64,000 nt of DNA. Source: Pachyseris speciosa. Lineage: Eukaryota > Cnidaria > Anthozoa > Scleractinia > Pachyseridae. Each line of letters starts with the position of its first letter. The first letter of the stretch is position 1. The notes below the pieces were generated by a model, which was given only the letters and a program-made list of their open reading frames with translations, did no database searches and had not been told where the DNA came from. This document shows positions 56,159 through 64,000 of this stretch, piece by piece. The position numbers and the translations under genes are program-made. Location of the stretch: contig JAEMWC010000671.1 of assembly GCA_016490735.1 (NCBI GenBank), positions 309,501-373,500 of the forward strand, read 5' to 3'.

Positions 56159-58637
56159 GATCAGTCGAGCCAAGGTAGCGCAGCTTCAGCTTCCAAGGTG
56201 CTGCCGGTCGAAGAAAAAGACGCCTCAATTAGTTGAGCGTGATATGCAAATCACGCGATTTCAACAAAGTTGAATCACGCATTTGCATCCAATTACAGAG
56301 AGCCGGAACCGGTATTTCAGTCCACATCAACACTGTCTTTTTGCTACAATACCAACCCAAGGAGGCACGATTTCACCACGTGATCTGATTTGTTGATAAG
56401 CTGATCCAACGAGCGTTCCACATCACACGATCGTATATTACGGTGCGGGTCATGTCACAAATACAATCAATTGAACTCAGTGGCACCAAACCCTGGGAAT
56501 TATCTGAAGCTTATCTCCCCACCCCATCCCTACTGCGTTACAGGGCAGTGGATCGTGTGAGTAGGCGGATAATGAAATAGATGCGGTTTGTAAGTAAATG
56601 TTTTCTCGCATGTCCGTCCCACTAGGTTAAAAGAACTTTTGTGCGTTTGCATTGAGAATGAGTCTTGAGATACCTTTCTGTCTTACAAAGTTTCTGAAGT
56701 TTCATACTAAATTGACGTCCACGCATATATCCGACACTTTCGCACCACGAGGTCCTCTGGCTCAAAATTTGTTCACCCTGTCTGCTAATCTGACAAATCG
56801 TTATCTTTGCTGTGTTTTCACATTAGCAACATTGCTTACCTGAAAAGTTGCGAAACTTTAAGTGATGTGAACAACACAAAATATTTTCAACTTCTGAAGA
56901 AAGGTAACTACACTCAAATTGAAACAGACCATTTTACAGTTGTCGGTGAAAGCGAGGCTGGGGTTGACCTTGTTTTGATACAAACCCTGACCTACTTTTC
57001 TTATGTAAATCATGTTTTTCTTATGCTAACTAGTGTTTAATCAGCATAATTTGCATAAGAAAAGCAGGTAGGTTTGTATCAAAACAAGGTCAACCATAGC
57101 CCCGCATTCAATCAAAGGCCAGGGGACTTAGCAAAGAACTGTAAAATGGTCGTGGGCTAATGCAACCTCTTTAGCAACAATGAACCACACTGTGAAGACA
57201 GACCGTGGAAAAGTAATTGTAAACGTGAGTGAATTCATGCAGTCGTGTGAGCAGTCAATCTTTTCATAGACTAATTAATATTTATTTCATTTCCGTAACA
57301 CGTACTCGAAAAGCTTCTAAATCCGAATTAACCAAGTACAGCATTGAATAAAATCTGACATAAGTTCAAGGTGACCGGAATACGAACTTGAAACGCCCTT
57401 TTTATCCTTAGAAGTTCGTGAGTGAAAGCTCGTAGAGTAAAATAAAGAAGGTTGTTCAAGATCAGCTGTGTCTGCGATGCGAGCACTGTGGGGGATGGGG
57501 TGAGTAAGAGCAACGCTTTCCCCAGCCACCCCAGCCTGATCTCACTTGAAAGGAATATTCCGTCACTGATGATAATTTTGCCCAAGTGAGGTATAGATTT
57601 TGGGTCTTTTGGTCACCTTGTGGCTTGAGGTAACGAACCGGTGCCGCACTGTAGATTCGCTTTCAGTTTTAAATATTTTTGAACTTTTAATTTTTGCAAT
57701 TTTGGGAATTTCTTCTTACTAATAAATACTGCAACTTTTTAACCTATACGTAGAACATTTTTCTGCTCAGCATTCTAGTCCGCTGCATACAGAGAAATGA
57801 AACCCTTCAAAATACGATCCCGCAAAATCCCGAACTGAAAGAGGTCAGTTTGTGACGAAAGGTCCACGCGCTAATAATATAAGATACGAATTGAGGAACT
57901 CCCCATCCCTAAACTGGTAAGTCCAACAATAATAGACCAGTTCACTTCATCTGCAAAACGGTTATCTTTATTTGAGCTCAAATTATAGTAGTTAAACCTT
58001 TCACTCGTATGACTCAAAGAGAATATGATTTGCATACTTGTAGTGCAGAATGTCCAGAGCGGCTTAATTGAAGAAGAGGATTGGCACAAAATACGTTTTT
58101 TTCGGGTGCTCCAAGAAGATTAAAATGTTTGAGACCCGGGGCCTGTGTGAGCAAGATCTTAGATAAGTAGTCAATTAAACGTTGCTTGTCCCGAAATTCT
58201 TCCACAGAGGTTTTTCAAACAAGTTCTTTTAGAGTGTCAGTGCCATGCGTAAAGAACATGCCCTCACTTGCTTTGAAGCTCTTCCCGGTACTGTAAGAGA
58301 ATTTTGCGGATCGATTTTGCCTTCCTGCTGGAATTATCATGATGTTTCATGAGCCCATGCATTTATGATTAACTCGACAGACTTGGAGGGTAGTTTTTGT
58401 GGTGCCGTGAATATGGTTTTACATGCAGGCTTAATGTACGTGGCGTCTTTGTTTACTCGCTATACACAATACCACATTTCAGTCATATCACAGGAGAACG
58501 CCAATCAAGAATTCAGCTCAGTGTTGGTGATTTGTTAGCGCATTACACTGTTTACTGTTCAATTAGCTAGATGCTTGGGGGTTTACTTATTTAAAGAAGA
58601 GAATGATCGCAGTGGTATAGTTTGTTTCATTTCTGCC
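56159..58637. other. Head-to-head spacer between SLC5 gene B and the ABTB2/3-like gene
   Basis: No exon can be supported over 2.5 kb. It contains one hairpin element at 56955-57105 (GGTTGACCTTGTTTTGATAC pairs with GTATCAAAACAAGGTCAACC). It must hold the promoters of both divergent genes unless further 5' exons exist. Confidence 0.5.
56955..57105. mobile_element. Hairpin element
   Basis: GGTTGACCTTGTTTTGATAC with AAACC and CCTACTTTTCTTAT is mirrored by ATAAGAAAAGCAGGTAGGTTT and GTATCAAAACAAGGTCAACC. The interior is AT-rich with CATAATTTGCAT. Non-coding. Confidence 0.75.
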
Positions 58638-63471
<4,834 letters not shown>

Positions 63472-64000
63472 GTGGGGACTGACAGCTTAAGGGAGTATAG
63501 GTAATTATATGTCTGAGAGAAACTAAGTAAATACGTTGTTTTGGAGAAATAGGTTATCATCCCGATCAAGCCCCATCTCTTTTACACCCACCCGCCTACC
63601 TTTACACCTTCTTCTTTTACAAGGTTTTCCTTTACCAACTTCATGTGCTCTGATCAAAGTACGGAAGCTGAAAGTTGAGAATAAGTAAATATACTATCAA
63701 TCAATCAATCAGTCAATCAATCAATCAATCAATAAGTCAATCAAATACTTTATTAATGTGTCGAAGTAGCTGGCCGAGGAGGACCTCTACTAATTGGGGA
63801 CTAAGCCTAAAACTATTAACTATAATAAAAACCTAATTAAGAAATTTAAAACCTTGTCGGAGAATTTCATTCTTTTACGAGTTACAAAGAATGCAGTTCG
63901 AGCAATTGTCTTCTACCATCGCACTTAAATCACTTTTACAAATTCTACTATAGGCTACTTTCCTCTCCTTTCTGAATAGGGAATGACTCCGTTGATGTAC
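63472..64000. other. Start of the next intron of the ABTB2/3-like gene
   Basis: After the donor CAG|GTGGGG no further exon is recognised. An imperfect (AATC)n microsatellite lies at 63697-63742. Confidence 0.5.

Overview
This window looks like nuclear DNA of an animal, most likely an anthozoan cnidarian such as a stony coral. Genes are split by GT-AG introns, intergenic DNA is AT-rich and packed with short inverted-repeat elements, and the gene families (a cnidarian-type BTB protein, an ABTB2/ABTB3-like protein, SLC5 symporters, SERINC, a Rieske protein) are metazoan. The species assignment is inference. I see no operon, CRISPR array, rRNA or tRNA gene.

Layout. Positions 1-10000 hold no gene I can support, but two large foldback elements (about 1017-2589 and 3214-7580) and a degraded GIY-YIG retroelement fragment. 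A three-exon plus-strand gene at 10040-11286 encodes a secreted, very acidic, tryptophan-rich 151-residue protein. A two-exon minus-strand BTB gene lies at 13072-14573. From 14.6 to 20.1 kb the DNA is mostly transposon-derived, including two of three copies of a family with 16-bp terminal repeats and 6-bp target duplications. At 20126-22339 a minus-strand single-exon gene encodes a basic coiled-coil protein. About 0.1 kb away a plus-strand gene starts, which I join into a 155-residue RFESD-like Rieske protein (22447-27476). A single-exon SERINC gene (23678-24958) sits inside its first intron.

From 29.4 to 56.2 kb two paralogous minus-strand sodium:solute symporter (SLC5) genes lie head to tail. 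Gene B (42721-56158) has 15 exons and 643 residues. Gene A (about 29407-39746) has 13 firm exons plus a tentative terminal exon. Eleven of the internal exons have identical lengths and phases in both, so they are a tandem duplication. Their introns are filled with inverted-repeat elements and microsatellites. From 58638 a plus-strand gene encodes the N-terminal part of an ABTB2/ABTB3-like protein and runs off the right edge before its ankyrin and BTB exons.

The genes look like ordinary neighbours rather than a pathway. The exceptions are the SLC5 pair (probably related transport tasks), the close divergent pair at 22.4 kb (probable shared promoter), and the SERINC gene nested in the Rieske gene. 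The least described items are the acidic Trp-rich secreted protein, the 6-bp-TSD transposon family, and the 4.4-kb foldback that carries a captured start-codon exon in both arms.
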